Shown piece after piece: positions 31,976 to 41,376 of a stretch of DNA of 64,000 nt. The notes under the pieces were generated by a model. It had not been told where the DNA came from. It saw nothing but the letters and a program-made list of their open reading frames with translations, and searched no databases. The position numbers were made by a program, and so were the translations under genes. Location of the stretch: positions 62,001 through 126,000 of the forward strand of contig NZ_AXVJ01000040.1 in NCBI RefSeq assembly GCF_000482465.1. The letters run 5' to 3'. The first letter of the stretch is position 1, and the number at the start of each line of letters is the position of its first letter. Origin of the DNA: Runella limosa DSM 17973. GTDB taxonomy: Bacteria > Bacteroidota > Bacteroidia > Cytophagales > Spirosomataceae.

Positions 31976-32722
31976 TTGCCTACGGTATTAAATCCCATAA
32001 TTGATTTCTTCAAGCCTGGGAACTTATCCCCAGATAAGAAGTTTAAAAAGGCCGTGGAGCTAATCATCGGCGCAAAACCTTCTAATATAGAGGTTTACCA
32101 GTTAGCTTTTCGCCATACTTCCGCGTCTAAGGAGACGTCGATTAAGGGATTTAGAGAATCGAACGAGCGTCTTGAGTACCTCGGCGATTCGGTCTTGGGC
32201 ATGGTCATTGCGGAATATCTCTTCAAAAAATTCCCTTACAAAGACGAAGGATTCCTTACTGAAATTCGCTCACGCATCGTAAATCGTGAGACGCTCAATG
32301 GCATTGCCCGTAAAATCGGCCTCGACCGTCTGATTGAATTTGACGGCAACCGTCGGGGAATGCCCCCCAACTCTTCTATGTATGGCGATGCCCTTGAGGC
32401 ACTCGTCGGAGCGGTATATTTGGACAAAGGATTTCGGTTTACCAAGAAATTCATTACCAAAGAGCTCCTTACTCACTACGACCTAGACGCTCTTATCAAT
32501 AACAACGCCAACTTCAAGAGCCGCCTCATCGAATGGGCGCAACGTGAAGGTAAAGAAGTGCGTTTTTCGATTGTCCAAGAGAACGGCAGCCGTCACTTCC
32601 GCGAGTTTATTTCACAGGTTACCCTTGATGGTGAAGTGTTTGCCACAGGAAATGGCTATTCTAAGAAAAAAGCGGAACAATCTGCCGCCGAAAAAGCTTG
32701 CGAGATTTTGGAGTTGAAGTAA
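31976..32722 (+). CDS. rnc: ribonuclease III
   Basis: 248 residues with a TTG start at 31976; no ATG precedes the conserved part in this frame, so the exact start is uncertain. The RNase III signature is ERLEYLGDSVLGMVIAEYL with the acidic metal ligands, then a C-terminal dsRNA-binding domain (FKSRLIEWAQREGKE, then GYSKKKAEQSAAEKA). It processes rRNA and structured mRNAs. Last gene of the acpP-fabF-rnc set. Confidence 0.95.
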   Translation: MPTVLNPIIDFFKPGNLSPDKKFKKAVELIIGAKPSNIEVYQLAFRHTSASKETSIKGFRESNERLEYLGDSVLGMVIAEYLFKKFPYKDEGFLTEIRSRIVNRETLNGIARKIGLDRLIEFDGNRRGMPPNSSMYGDALEALVGAVYLDKGFRFTKKFITKELLTHYDLDALINNNANFKSRLIEWAQREGKEVRFSIVQENGSRHFREFISQVTLDGEVFATGNGYSKKKAEQSAAEKACEILELK

Positions 32723-32741
32723 CCTCTTACCGCAATTATAT

Positions 32742-33239
32742 ATGATCCATCATTTAAAATTACTCATATATAGTTTAATGGTCTTCTTCATTTTATCATG
32801 CTATAATAAGTCTGTGATTGTCATAGATGAAAAAGTAAGTTCAGAATTAGATTTTTTATCTTTAAATCAAGACCAAATACACTCTGAACATAGGTTTTTG
32901 GGGGAGTTTATCCCTGGTAAATACACCAATCTCACCAAGAATAGTATTCTTATAATTGAGACCAAAGCTTATCACGAAAAAAAGCAAAAATCAAACCTCT
33001 CGCTTTTAAAGCAAAAAATCTCTGAGTATGAGCATTCTCAAGATAAGCTATTCATATACAACGGAATAGAAGTACCAAGTGAAAAAATCAAAAATTTAAA
33101 AAATATAAATTTTTCTGATTTAGAAGTTTTTGAGATTTTAAGCCAAAAGAATGCTCAAGCAATTTATGGCCCCAAAACTCAAAAAGAAAATATAATACTA
33201 AATACCAAGAATCCAGTAAAAGATTCTATCCTCCCCTAA
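32742..33239 (+). CDS. orphan lipoprotein with a TonB-plug-like C-terminal motif, AT-rich
   Basis: 165 residues. The signal peptide ends at a lipobox (VFFILSC20). The region from about 118 on reads KNLKNINFSDLEVFEILSQK, then NAQAIYGPKTQKENIILNTK. This imitates the SusC plug sequence (DIENVEVLKGPSAAAIYG ... VIIITTK) with conserved spacing, so it may be a free plug-like domain. Base composition is visibly more AT-rich than the rnc gene 20 bp upstream, which suggests a different origin. Function unknown. Confidence 0.7.
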   Translation: MIHHLKLLIYSLMVFFILSCYNKSVIVIDEKVSSELDFLSLNQDQIHSEHRFLGEFIPGKYTNLTKNSILIIETKAYHEKKQKSNLSLLKQKISEYEHSQDKLFIYNGIEVPSEKIKNLKNINFSDLEVFEILSQKNAQAIYGPKTQKENIILNTKNPVKDSILP

Positions 33240-33315
33240 GTACTCCTCTCTTACTACTACTTTACAATAAGTACCTGCTCTTGATTGAAGCTACTGGCTA
33301 ACTTTTATTATAAAT

Positions 33316-33363
33316 AGGCTGGAAGCCTTGGAATAAGCGACACGAGCGAAACACTCGCGCCAT
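33316..33363 (+). repeat. AGGCTGGAAGCCTTG repeat, short copy
   Basis: Begins AGGCTGGAAGCCTTG (itself a hairpin, AGGCT/AGCCT) and ends CACTCGCGCCAT. The same ends delimit a longer copy at 33903-33980 in the same orientation, so the gene between is bracketed. Confidence 0.65.
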
Positions 33364-33386
33364 CGGTAACGACTACAATTTACAGC

Positions 33387-33896
33387 ATGAAAATAATTAT
33401 CTTTCTCTCTATCAGCTTCTTGATGATTCAAAATGGCTTTGCCCAGAAAAATAGTAAAGCCTCCCGTTTTTCTCGGGAAGTAACCATTAAAGACAGTGCT
33501 ACCTTATCTATTTTCAATGAGTACATTGATAAAGTACAGAAGGAAAAAGAAAAAGTGGTTCACGTATCTATTGGTGCGGTCAAAGACACGATTTATTACC
33601 GTTTTGAAGCTGTTGCCACTTTTGAAGCAATTACGGATTATTATAAGCCCTTTTTTTTATTCGAGCACAAAGGCTACTATTTTTTGATTGATAACGGGGT
33701 AGGCCGTATGTTCCAAGGAAATGAGCAATTTCCCAAACACATTACGAAAAAATTGAAGAAATACCTGATGTGGGGTTATACTGAAAAGGATGCAGGCGGT
33801 GGAGTAACAGCGGTTTCAATGCTATCCTTTGACCCTCCTGTCATGTTTGCAACCTATTCGCGGGGTGGAGTGAAAATTCGATGGGATGGTCTTTGA
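33387..33896 (+). CDS. hypothetical exported protein
   Basis: 169 residues with a signal peptide (KIIIFLSISFLMIQNGFAQ). No family recognised. The mature part has YRFEAVATFEAITDYYKPFF and a glycine-rich C-terminal third (DAGGGVTAVSMLSFDPPVMF). It sits between two same-orientation copies of an intergenic repeat. A functional guess is not justified. Confidence 0.7.
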   Translation: MKIIIFLSISFLMIQNGFAQKNSKASRFSREVTIKDSATLSIFNEYIDKVQKEKEKVVHVSIGAVKDTIYYRFEAVATFEAITDYYKPFFLFEHKGYYFLIDNGVGRMFQGNEQFPKHITKKLKKYLMWGYTEKDAGGGVTAVSMLSFDPPVMFATYSRGGVKIRWDGL

Positions 33897-33902
33897 GGTC
33901 AC

Positions 33903-33980
33903 AGGCTGGAAGCCTTGAAATAGTAGTCACTCGTGGGACACGAGCGACTACTGAGAGCGAGCGCAGGACGCCCGCGCCAT
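33903..33980 (+). repeat. AGGCTGGAAGCCTTG repeat, long copy
   Basis: Shares its first 15 bases and its GCGCCAT end with 33316-33363. The added middle has AGTCACTCGTG and CACGAGCGACT, a hairpin. It follows the stop codon of the bracketed gene by 6 bp. Confidence 0.65.
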
Positions 33981-33988
33981 CCATATTT

Positions 33989-34579
33989 TTAAAATACGAA
34001 GCCAAATCGCACGGCCATTCGGTTATAGACGCGGTTTTCCCACTTCTCTATTTCTCCCCAACCCAAAGGCTCGGTGGATTTGGCGTGCTGTCGCTTGTAA
34101 CTGAGGGAAAGCACCAACGCACTTCCTGATTTTAAACCAAACTTTAAACCTAACCCTGGACTAATCATCATTCCGCCGTCGGTCTTGTAGCCCGTTGCAT
34201 CGGCATGTAGCCACTGAAACCCGTAGCCCGCATCCAGCATTCCCAACAAGGTCACGTTGTTTTTACTTTTGGCTAAATCGTAGCGGATGCCTGCCGCAAC
34301 GGGCATCAATAAGGCCGATTGGTACCAATCCAACCCCGTTGTCAGTCCCACGGCCATGCGTGGCTTTAGTTGGACACCGTTGAATGTTTGTAACGTTAAA
34401 CTAAGGCGATTTTCGACTTGTTGCTGAACGGGAACCCTCCACGGAATATCATACACCACTCGCCCAAACAACCCTCCCACTTCCGTCATGTTGACATAAT
34501 GCGGTTTAAACTGGGCGGATGCGACGAATGCACAAGTCAGTAAATAGCTGAATATCAAAGCAATCCGTATTTTTTTCAT
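33989..34579 (-). CDS. hypothetical outer membrane beta-barrel-like protein
   Basis: 196 residues from the ATG at 34579 (KKIRIALIFSYLLTCAFVASAQ signal), preferred to a longer start that would overlap the LVIVD gene. The mature part alternates polar and hydrophobic residues and has glycine-rich turns (GLKFGLKSGSALVLSLSYKR), ending in VRFGFVF with a C-terminal Phe, as small outer membrane barrels do. It starts 17 bp after the LVIVD lipoprotein gene ends, so they are probably co-transcribed. No specific family recognised. Confidence 0.7.
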   Translation of the reverse strand: MKKIRIALIFSYLLTCAFVASAQFKPHYVNMTEVGGLFGRVVYDIPWRVPVQQQVENRLSLTLQTFNGVQLKPRMAVGLTTGLDWYQSALLMPVAAGIRYDLAKSKNNVTLLGMLDAGYGFQWLHADATGYKTDGGMMISPGLGLKFGLKSGSALVLSLSYKRQHAKSTEPLGWGEIEKWENRVYNRMAVRFGFVF

Positions 34580-34595
34580 GTTTTCAGGAGTTGGT

Positions 34596-35879
34596 TTAAA
34601 TTTCAACCCGTTTTACTGGAATCTTACTGATTTCACGAAGTCCCGACGGGTTTGAAACGTCAAACTGATAAAGTCCATCTTTGCCAATCATCAAAAGTGT
34701 CTTGTTAGACAACGGAATCACGTCGTACGCGTCCATGTCTTTCAAATGTTGTAATTGCTTGACGTCAAAATCATTGGCAATGTTCAATGATTTAAGTCCG
34801 TGCGTGCCTTCACACAAGTATAAATTAGGGTAATCAACCCCCAAACCGTGTGGATTTTGCATCGGGTACGATTTCAACAAGCGAGGAGTCCGCAAATCAG
34901 TAATATCAATCACGTCGAGTTGATTTAGCCCACGGTTGCAATTAGTTCCCGAACGCAACGTGACGTAAGCACGGTTGTCAGTCACCACGACAGGGTCGCA
35001 CGACATGGCGTGTTGGAAGGTTGACATGTGCTGCGGGTTTTCAGGATTGCTGTTGTCATAGATAAACATTCCTGTCGTAGAACCAATAAAAAGCTTGTCG
35101 CGGTACGGGAAAATAGTTTCGATTCCCCAACCCAATCTGATTTTTGTTGAAGCTTTGGGCTGCGACGGTATGCCAATGTCAAAAAGCTGCATATCGCTTT
35201 GGCTTACCGTGTATAAATACTTGTCATATAAAGCAAAACGCGCCATCGACCCTGCTTGTCCTTGCGCATTTGAGTTCGACGGAACAGTGCTAGACTGAAG
35301 AGCGGCACTGCGGCTATCCATCGCCAAAAATGTACCTCCCCACCACGAACCGTTGCTATTTTCACAGTTGGTTTGAATGGTTTCGGTGACAATCTGCATC
35401 TTTTGGTCGTGAATCGCTCCCGTGGTTGTGTTGAGCGACCACCAAGCGCCATCGAATTGACCCGTCTGAAACACATCTTTTTGACGGCTTATTTCTTTCA
35501 CCTCCAATGGATTAGAAATATCCAACGCCACCAAATCAGAATAGCTGTCGGCGTATAAAATATTCCCACGAACGGCCATGTCGCCATTGCCTGGAATGGT
35601 AATGAATGAAATGATTTTGGGTGCGGCAGGGTTAGAATTATCAATGATGTGTAAGCCTTTTTTTTGCTCGTTGATAAATAGATAATTCCCTTTGGTGTAG
35701 ATTTTCCCTGGCGTTTCCAGTGCGTGCGCCGTTTCGGTACGTACGCCTTGACGAATTTCGGCCAATGAAATGGTCACGGGCGTGAAGCGTTTGTACTTAC
35801 GCGTTTCGGTACAGCGGTCGGTACACGACCATTGCGCAAGACCAACAATAAAAAGAATAGGTAAAAGTAAACGTCTCAT
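34596..35879 (-). CDS. LVIVD-repeat lipoprotein
   Basis: 427 residues with a lipobox (VGLAQWSC19). The body is a series of about eight beta-propeller-like LVIVD repeats: GLHIIDNSNPAAPKIISFI, DLVALDISNPLEVKEISRQ, MQLFDIGIPSQPKASTKI, NQLDVIDITDLRTPRLLKSY, GLKSLNIANDFDVKQLQHL and GLYQFDVSNPSGLREISKI. Such surface lipoproteins occur widely in Bacteroidota, role unknown. Upstream gene of a two-gene unit with the barrel-like protein. Confidence 0.88.
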   Translation of the reverse strand: MRRLLLPILFIVGLAQWSCTDRCTETRKYKRFTPVTISLAEIRQGVRTETAHALETPGKIYTKGNYLFINEQKKGLHIIDNSNPAAPKIISFITIPGNGDMAVRGNILYADSYSDLVALDISNPLEVKEISRQKDVFQTGQFDGAWWSLNTTTGAIHDQKMQIVTETIQTNCENSNGSWWGGTFLAMDSRSAALQSSTVPSNSNAQGQAGSMARFALYDKYLYTVSQSDMQLFDIGIPSQPKASTKIRLGWGIETIFPYRDKLFIGSTTGMFIYDNSNPENPQHMSTFQHAMSCDPVVVTDNRAYVTLRSGTNCNRGLNQLDVIDITDLRTPRLLKSYPMQNPHGLGVDYPNLYLCEGTHGLKSLNIANDFDVKQLQHLKDMDAYDVIPLSNKTLLMIGKDGLYQFDVSNPSGLREISKIPVKRVEI

Positions 35880-35986
35880 GGCAAGCGTGGGGGTTTAAGG
35901 TGTTTATACCCCAATGACGCTTTTCTGTGCTATTGCGTTGGAACTCAAATAAAAAATTCTGGCACACAGAACATCTGCGTGAAAAA

Positions 35987-38900
35987 TTATTTTCCCCGCC
36001 ACCACTCGCGGCTCCAACGACGTTCAAAACCCCATCCTTTGGCTCGCAGCAGCAACGGGATGTAAGCATGTGATTCTTTGACCGAAATCGCTTGTTGGTA
36101 CAACTCATCGTCAGTCAAAACAACTTTTTCGTAGCTCTCTCCTCTTTTCACCGTCAAATCCGCAAAAGGAAGCTCTTCTAACAAAGTGTCCCCTTTTTCC
36201 AATGCAGTTTGCTGCAAACGATGTTTCAAAAGCCAGCTCGACGGTCGTTTATTAAGTTCTAATGGCCGTGGACGGTAGGCCCCCGAAGACACATTCAGCG
36301 CATACGCTAAGTACGACTTCAACAGTTTAGGTCCCGAATGCACCGCTGTTTCTACCTGAAGCTGGTCGGGCCAAATGCTCGTCACCACATACACCTTTTG
36401 CCGCGCCCGAGTGACCGCCACATTCAATCGGTTTTCTCCACCACGGGCATTCAAACTCCCAAATTGAGCACGAAATCGTCCGCGAGCGTCAGGCGCATAT
36501 CCCACCGAAAAAATAATAATATCACGCTCATCTCCTTGTACATTCTCAATGTTTTTGACAAAAAATGACTTCTTCCATCCTACCTCGCCTTGTTCGATCG
36601 TTTCTTGCAGGAGCTGTTCAATCAACTGTTGCTGCGGATAGTTAAACGTCACTACACCCACCGACGCGTTCGGTTGCTCATTTTGCAACATTTTCACCAA
36701 CTCTACCACCCTCTCAGCCTCTGTCGTATTGCGGTTTTGTTCCCAAACTCCATCTACTTTGGCGTATTCAATCGCTGGGATGTTTTCGTTTATATCCTGA
36801 AAATGAGGCAGTAGCCGAAGTTTGTTTTTGTAAAAATGTTGGTTTGAAAAATCAATCAAATCCAAAGAACGGCTTCGGTAATGCCCTTGTAGCAACGTAT
36901 CCGAATAGAAATGTTTGGCCAAATCCAACAACGACTCCACTTCCAATGCAACGTGCTCTTCTTCGGTTTCGTCTTCATAACGGGCTCGATACAAATCGTA
37001 CGGTGCCAATTGCTTGCTATCGCCCACAATCACGGCCTGCTTTGCCCGATAAATCGCGGGAATGCCATATTCGGCGTAACATTGAGAGGCTTCGTCAAAA
37101 ATCACCACATCAAACAGCCCTTTCTGAAGCGGAAAAACCGCCGAAACTGTTTCAGGCGACGCCATCCAACACGGTATCAAGTGAAAAACCTCTTCGGCCT
37201 GGTGTTCCATCAATTTTCGTACGGGCCAAATCTTCCGCTTTTTGGTCACTTGGTGCTGCAATTCGCGGTAGGTTGTGCGGTTTTGCAAGCGATTAAAGCT
37301 AATTTCTTTGTAGGTTTGCTCACGCAGTTGCATCCCCAATATCTCTCTACTCAGCGCTTGTTTTTGTTCAATAAGCTGCTGGAGTTCTTCTTCCCACTGA
37401 CTCATTTTTAAGGATGAAACCGCCCTAAGCACAGGATTTTTTTCTTCCAAATACGCCAGCCAAGCCAGCCGTAGCGAATTTTGAAGTACATCTATCCAAG
37501 AATGCGATGTTTCGGTTTGCAGCCTTTCGTATATTTCTCGTTCTGATTCGGACAATTCATTTTTCAACGAATCCATTTCTACCAAAGCATCAAAATTTGC
37601 CTCAAGCGCTTTTTTTAGTTCTGCTCCGTACGCAGCCGACTCCTCCAACCGCGACAACTGATCTTCGGTCAAATAACGTTGCCAACGTTGGTACTTACCC
37701 GAAAATTCCGAGGCCAAAGTCAATAACTGCTTTGTCACGCTCTCCCATTCTTCTTTTCCTTTTAAAGCCAAATTGTCCAGAAAAGGGGCATTTTGTTGGA
37801 TTTCAAACTGTAGCTGTGCCGTTTGTTCCATTGCAGCTACCACTTCCTCCCACCGAAGCAGGGTCTGACTCATACTTCTTTCTCGTATCGAAATCGCTAA
37901 CTTATTTTCAACCTCGTCCACCCACTGCTCCAATGCTTTTCGGTTTTCGAGTCGTTGCCGCAGTTGGTACAAATCAGTCAGCTCTAGGGTTAAACCAAGA
38001 GAAGCCGTAAGGTCTCGAAAATAGTCTTTATCCGAATAAAATAGCCATTTTACTACCGACTGACGGGCCTGTATCAATGCCTCAAGGCGGTGTTCAAAAC
38101 GAGGCAGTTCGGATGTTGAAAGTTCATCCATTAAAACTGACCCTCCCACTAATTTTTGCTCACTTTTGTGTGCCTTAGCTAACCATTGTGTGAGCGATTT
38201 GGGCATTTTTCCGCTGACGCTACGCTCAAAAAAATCCCAATTCAGGGGGAATTGCAATCGTTCTTGCCATGTTCTTACTTGGGTATCTAGCCGATGAAGT
38301 TGCCATAAATGAGCCGCATTTAGTGTTTGTCCCAACCACTCGCTGGTCGATTTTTGGGTATATTCATAGGTTTGAACCGCTTCTTCAATGGTATTTTTTA
38401 CCCCTGTTATTTCTTGAAAACCAATGCGTGAAAAGTCAACTCGTTCTTCCCAAGGATGCGGTGAAGGCAAAAAACGGTGATATTGTTCCAAGCGGCGCAG
38501 TTTTTGTAAAAATGCTTCCAAGCGATCGTCAAACCGAAACTGTCGAAACTGAGGAACGGGAATATTGACTGCCTGCGACGAACTGGTGAGGTACAATTCT
38601 TTGGGCGACAAACTACATTCATTAGCATCAAAAAGCGCCTCTTTGAAGGCATTGAGCTCACTACAAAGCTGTTCCATCGAGCGACTTACTTGCAAAAACT
38701 GCCTATCTAACACAATCGAATCCAGCGCATAATTCTGCTTTTGGTACTCATCGACTTGGCCAATTTGGGCATCAAGTTGGGCGTACAAATCCGCTCGGTC
38801 GTTTTTAAAATCGTGAATAAGCGCCGCAAAAGGCGCTACGCCCACTTGTCGAAGTCGTTCGTACACCACATCCAACGCAACCCGTTTTTGACATACCAAA

Positions 38901-39901
38901 AGTACACGTTTACCACGCGCAGCAAAATCGGTCATGAGGTTTGCAATCAACTGCGACTTACCCGTCCCTGGCGGCCCTTCTACCACCAAAGACTCCCCCT
39001 GCTTTACCCTCAGCAGCGCCTGTTCTTGCGACGCATCCTGCGGAAAAGCCGTAAACGTATTGGCTTCTTTAATTGGGGCTAAAAAAACCTTTGCCTCTTC
39101 ATCATTACCCAGTTGTCCCTCTTGCGAAATAAGCGCTTCGTAGTCGGGGGCTAAATAACTCCCCGCTTGCGGAAAAATCCCCAGAACTGCCTCAGGAAAG
39201 AGTTTTAGTTCGCCATTTTGTTCCAAAAGCTCCAAATCTGCTTTTGAACATTCATCAAAATACTGCAACGTATCCTGAAAAATAGCTTGGTTGAAGTTGA
39301 GTTTAAGCGCGCTTTCTTTGAGCAGTTCGTACAACTCCGTCCGAAATACCAACGAGTCTCGGCTTAGTTCTTCTAGGTTTTTTTCCAACAACTCATCGGG
39401 AATATTTATCTGATTAAAATACCCATAGGCCAACAAAAAACTACGATTGAGCAAGGTTGGTTCGGGGCGACGACGAAGCTCCCAGTAGGCGACATTTTCT
39501 TCGTTTTTTTGAAGCGTTACGGGAAAATATACCAAAGGCGCATGTATCACTGTTCCGTCCATCAATTTTCCTCTCACAAACGGATAGCCCACGTACAAAT
39601 CTTCCGAACCACGTTCTTCCTCGATAAATCGCTCCGTACGGGCCAATTTCCGCAACCGCTTGCTCACTTCATTGCCTTTTTCCGAACGCGGGTCAATCAC
39701 TTGTCCCAACCGAACCGTTTTTTTCTGGGCAATCAGGTCGCTCAAAACATCAAATGCCGAGCGATTGTCCACAAAATCCAACGCCTTCCAATCCAAAAAC
39801 TGGTCAGCCGAAAGCGTTGATAACAACAACGAACGGTTTCGACTGCTCAGATTGGTCAAACGGCGCAGGTATTTTTTAAGAATATCAGGAGTCAAATTCA
39901 T
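35987..39901 (-). CDS. DUF4011/UPF1-like superfamily 1 helicase (AAA domain protein)
   Basis: 1304 residues from the ATG at 39901 (NLTPDILKKYLRRLTNLSSRN), a typical DUF4011 opening. Walker A is VEGPPGTGKSQL at about 317; the rest of helicase domain 1 is split by about 600 residues rich in coiled coil. Walker B is VIFDEASQCYAEYG, followed by VGDSKQLAPYD, QGHYRSRSLDLI, NVQGDERDIIIFSVGY and NVAVTRARQKVYVV, all SF1B motifs. No nuclease domain is seen at the C-terminus (it ends WSREWWRGK). Family members are associated with DNA or RNA transactions and sometimes with defence. It stands alone here. Confidence 0.88.
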   Translation of the reverse strand: MNLTPDILKKYLRRLTNLSSRNRSLLLSTLSADQFLDWKALDFVDNRSAFDVLSDLIAQKKTVRLGQVIDPRSEKGNEVSKRLRKLARTERFIEEERGSEDLYVGYPFVRGKLMDGTVIHAPLVYFPVTLQKNEENVAYWELRRRPEPTLLNRSFLLAYGYFNQINIPDELLEKNLEELSRDSLVFRTELYELLKESALKLNFNQAIFQDTLQYFDECSKADLELLEQNGELKLFPEAVLGIFPQAGSYLAPDYEALISQEGQLGNDEEAKVFLAPIKEANTFTAFPQDASQEQALLRVKQGESLVVEGPPGTGKSQLIANLMTDFAARGKRVLLVCQKRVALDVVYERLRQVGVAPFAALIHDFKNDRADLYAQLDAQIGQVDEYQKQNYALDSIVLDRQFLQVSRSMEQLCSELNAFKEALFDANECSLSPKELYLTSSSQAVNIPVPQFRQFRFDDRLEAFLQKLRRLEQYHRFLPSPHPWEERVDFSRIGFQEITGVKNTIEEAVQTYEYTQKSTSEWLGQTLNAAHLWQLHRLDTQVRTWQERLQFPLNWDFFERSVSGKMPKSLTQWLAKAHKSEQKLVGGSVLMDELSTSELPRFEHRLEALIQARQSVVKWLFYSDKDYFRDLTASLGLTLELTDLYQLRQRLENRKALEQWVDEVENKLAISIRERSMSQTLLRWEEVVAAMEQTAQLQFEIQQNAPFLDNLALKGKEEWESVTKQLLTLASEFSGKYQRWQRYLTEDQLSRLEESAAYGAELKKALEANFDALVEMDSLKNELSESEREIYERLQTETSHSWIDVLQNSLRLAWLAYLEEKNPVLRAVSSLKMSQWEEELQQLIEQKQALSREILGMQLREQTYKEISFNRLQNRTTYRELQHQVTKKRKIWPVRKLMEHQAEEVFHLIPCWMASPETVSAVFPLQKGLFDVVIFDEASQCYAEYGIPAIYRAKQAVIVGDSKQLAPYDLYRARYEDETEEEHVALEVESLLDLAKHFYSDTLLQGHYRSRSLDLIDFSNQHFYKNKLRLLPHFQDINENIPAIEYAKVDGVWEQNRNTTEAERVVELVKMLQNEQPNASVGVVTFNYPQQQLIEQLLQETIEQGEVGWKKSFFVKNIENVQGDERDIIIFSVGYAPDARGRFRAQFGSLNARGGENRLNVAVTRARQKVYVVTSIWPDQLQVETAVHSGPKLLKSYLAYALNVSSGAYRPRPLELNKRPSSWLLKHRLQQTALEKGDTLLEELPFADLTVKRGESYEKVVLTDDELYQQAISVKESHAYIPLLLRAKGWGFERRWSREWWRGK

Positions 39902-40038
39902 TCTTTGAGGGAGAAATAGGGCGTAAAACAAATATACACCTCCTTGTTTGAGTTCAGTAAACTTTCACGATATTTGTCAATGGTATGCTTGCAGACCACC
40001 GACGAAATGACAAAATATAATCAACCCTAAAAACCGAA

Positions 40039-41370
40039 ATGCAGATAGCTCAACAAGTTCTTTTTGCCGTGGCGTTAGGAGTAACGGCATGGCTTATGTC
40101 AAAACGGGTAGGAATCATCAAAAAAACGATTCAGCTAGGCAAATCCGACGACCGCACTGACCGCCCCAACGAACGTCTGAGTACCATGATACGCGTAGCG
40201 TTTGGCCAAAAGAAAATGTTTGACCGACCCATTGTTGGAATCATGCACTTTGTCGTTTATGCGGGGTTCCTACTCATCAACCTCGAAGTGCTTGAAATTG
40301 TCTTAGATGGGCTTTTGGGTACGCACCGTTTGTTTGCTCCCGTACTTGGAAGTTTTTACCACACACTTATCAATTTCTTCGAGTTTTTGGCCGTTGGCGT
40401 CCTTGCCGTCTGCGTTATTTTCTTGATTCGCCGCAATATCACCAACGTAGAACGCTTACAACCCTCGCGTCACCGCGAGTTAAATGGTTTTCCTGCGCTG
40501 GATGCCAACGTTATTTTAGTAACGGAAATTGTCTTGATGTTCGCTATTTTGAGCATGAATGCGGCCGATGCCTTGTTGCAAGAACGTGGCGCGGAGCATT
40601 ATCCACTGGTAGGTGGTTTCTTCTTTAGTACTTTTTTGCAACCTTTATATTCAGGTTTATCAGACGGCGTCCTCATTGCCATTGAGCGGGGGGCGTGGTG
40701 GTTCCATATTTTAGGAATTTTCGCCTTTGCCTTATACGTAACGTACTCAAAGCACCTCCACATCTTTTTGGCTTTTCCCAATACCTATTTTGCCAATCTT
40801 ACCTCCAAAGGAGAAATGCAAAATATGCCAGAAATCACCAAAGAGGTAAAAATCATGCTCGGTTTAGACCAACCTGATGCCACTGAGGCTCCCGCCGAAA
40901 TTGGTCGTTTTGGCGCAAAAGACGTTACCGATTTGAGTTGGAAAAACTTGATGGACGCCTATTCTTGTACCGAATGTGGGCGCTGTACATCTTCTTGCCC
41001 CGCCAATATTACAGGTAAAGCCCTTTCACCGCGCAAAATCATGATGGATACCCGCGACCGTTTGGAAGATGTAGGCAAAATCATGCTGGCCAACGGTGGC
41101 GAATTTAAAGACGACGGCAAAAGTTTGCTCGGTGATTATATCTCCGAAGAGGAGATTTTGGCCTGCACAACCTGCAACGCCTGCGTCCAGGAATGCCCCG
41201 TTCTTATTAGTCCGTTAGACATTATTCTTCAATTACGCCGTTATAAAATCATGGACGAAGCCCAAGCACCAAGCTCATGGAACGCCATGTTTAACAACCT
41301 TGAAACCAATCAGGCTCCGTGGAAGTTTTCACCAAGTGACCGCTTCAACTGGACTGATAACTTAAAATAA
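40039..41370 (+). CDS. membrane (Fe-S)-binding oxidoreductase subunit, HdrC/NarI-like fusion
   Basis: 443 residues. Five hydrophobic segments (about 5-20, 70-98, 108-132, 157-180, 225-250) form a NarI-like membrane part, with histidines (FVVY, FYHTLIN, WWFHILG) able to bind heme. After about residue 310 two 4Fe-4S clusters follow: CTECGRCTSSCP and CTTCNACVQECP. Such proteins pass electrons between a quinone pool and a partner with CCG domains. That partner normally follows in Bacteroidota, but here a GNAT gene follows, so the partner is elsewhere. Confidence 0.87.
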   Translation: MQIAQQVLFAVALGVTAWLMSKRVGIIKKTIQLGKSDDRTDRPNERLSTMIRVAFGQKKMFDRPIVGIMHFVVYAGFLLINLEVLEIVLDGLLGTHRLFAPVLGSFYHTLINFFEFLAVGVLAVCVIFLIRRNITNVERLQPSRHRELNGFPALDANVILVTEIVLMFAILSMNAADALLQERGAEHYPLVGGFFFSTFLQPLYSGLSDGVLIAIERGAWWFHILGIFAFALYVTYSKHLHIFLAFPNTYFANLTSKGEMQNMPEITKEVKIMLGLDQPDATEAPAEIGRFGAKDVTDLSWKNLMDAYSCTECGRCTSSCPANITGKALSPRKIMMDTRDRLEDVGKIMLANGGEFKDDGKSLLGDYISEEEILACTTCNACVQECPVLISPLDIILQLRRYKIMDEAQAPSSWNAMFNNLETNQAPWKFSPSDRFNWTDNLK

Positions 41371-41376
41371 CAACAA

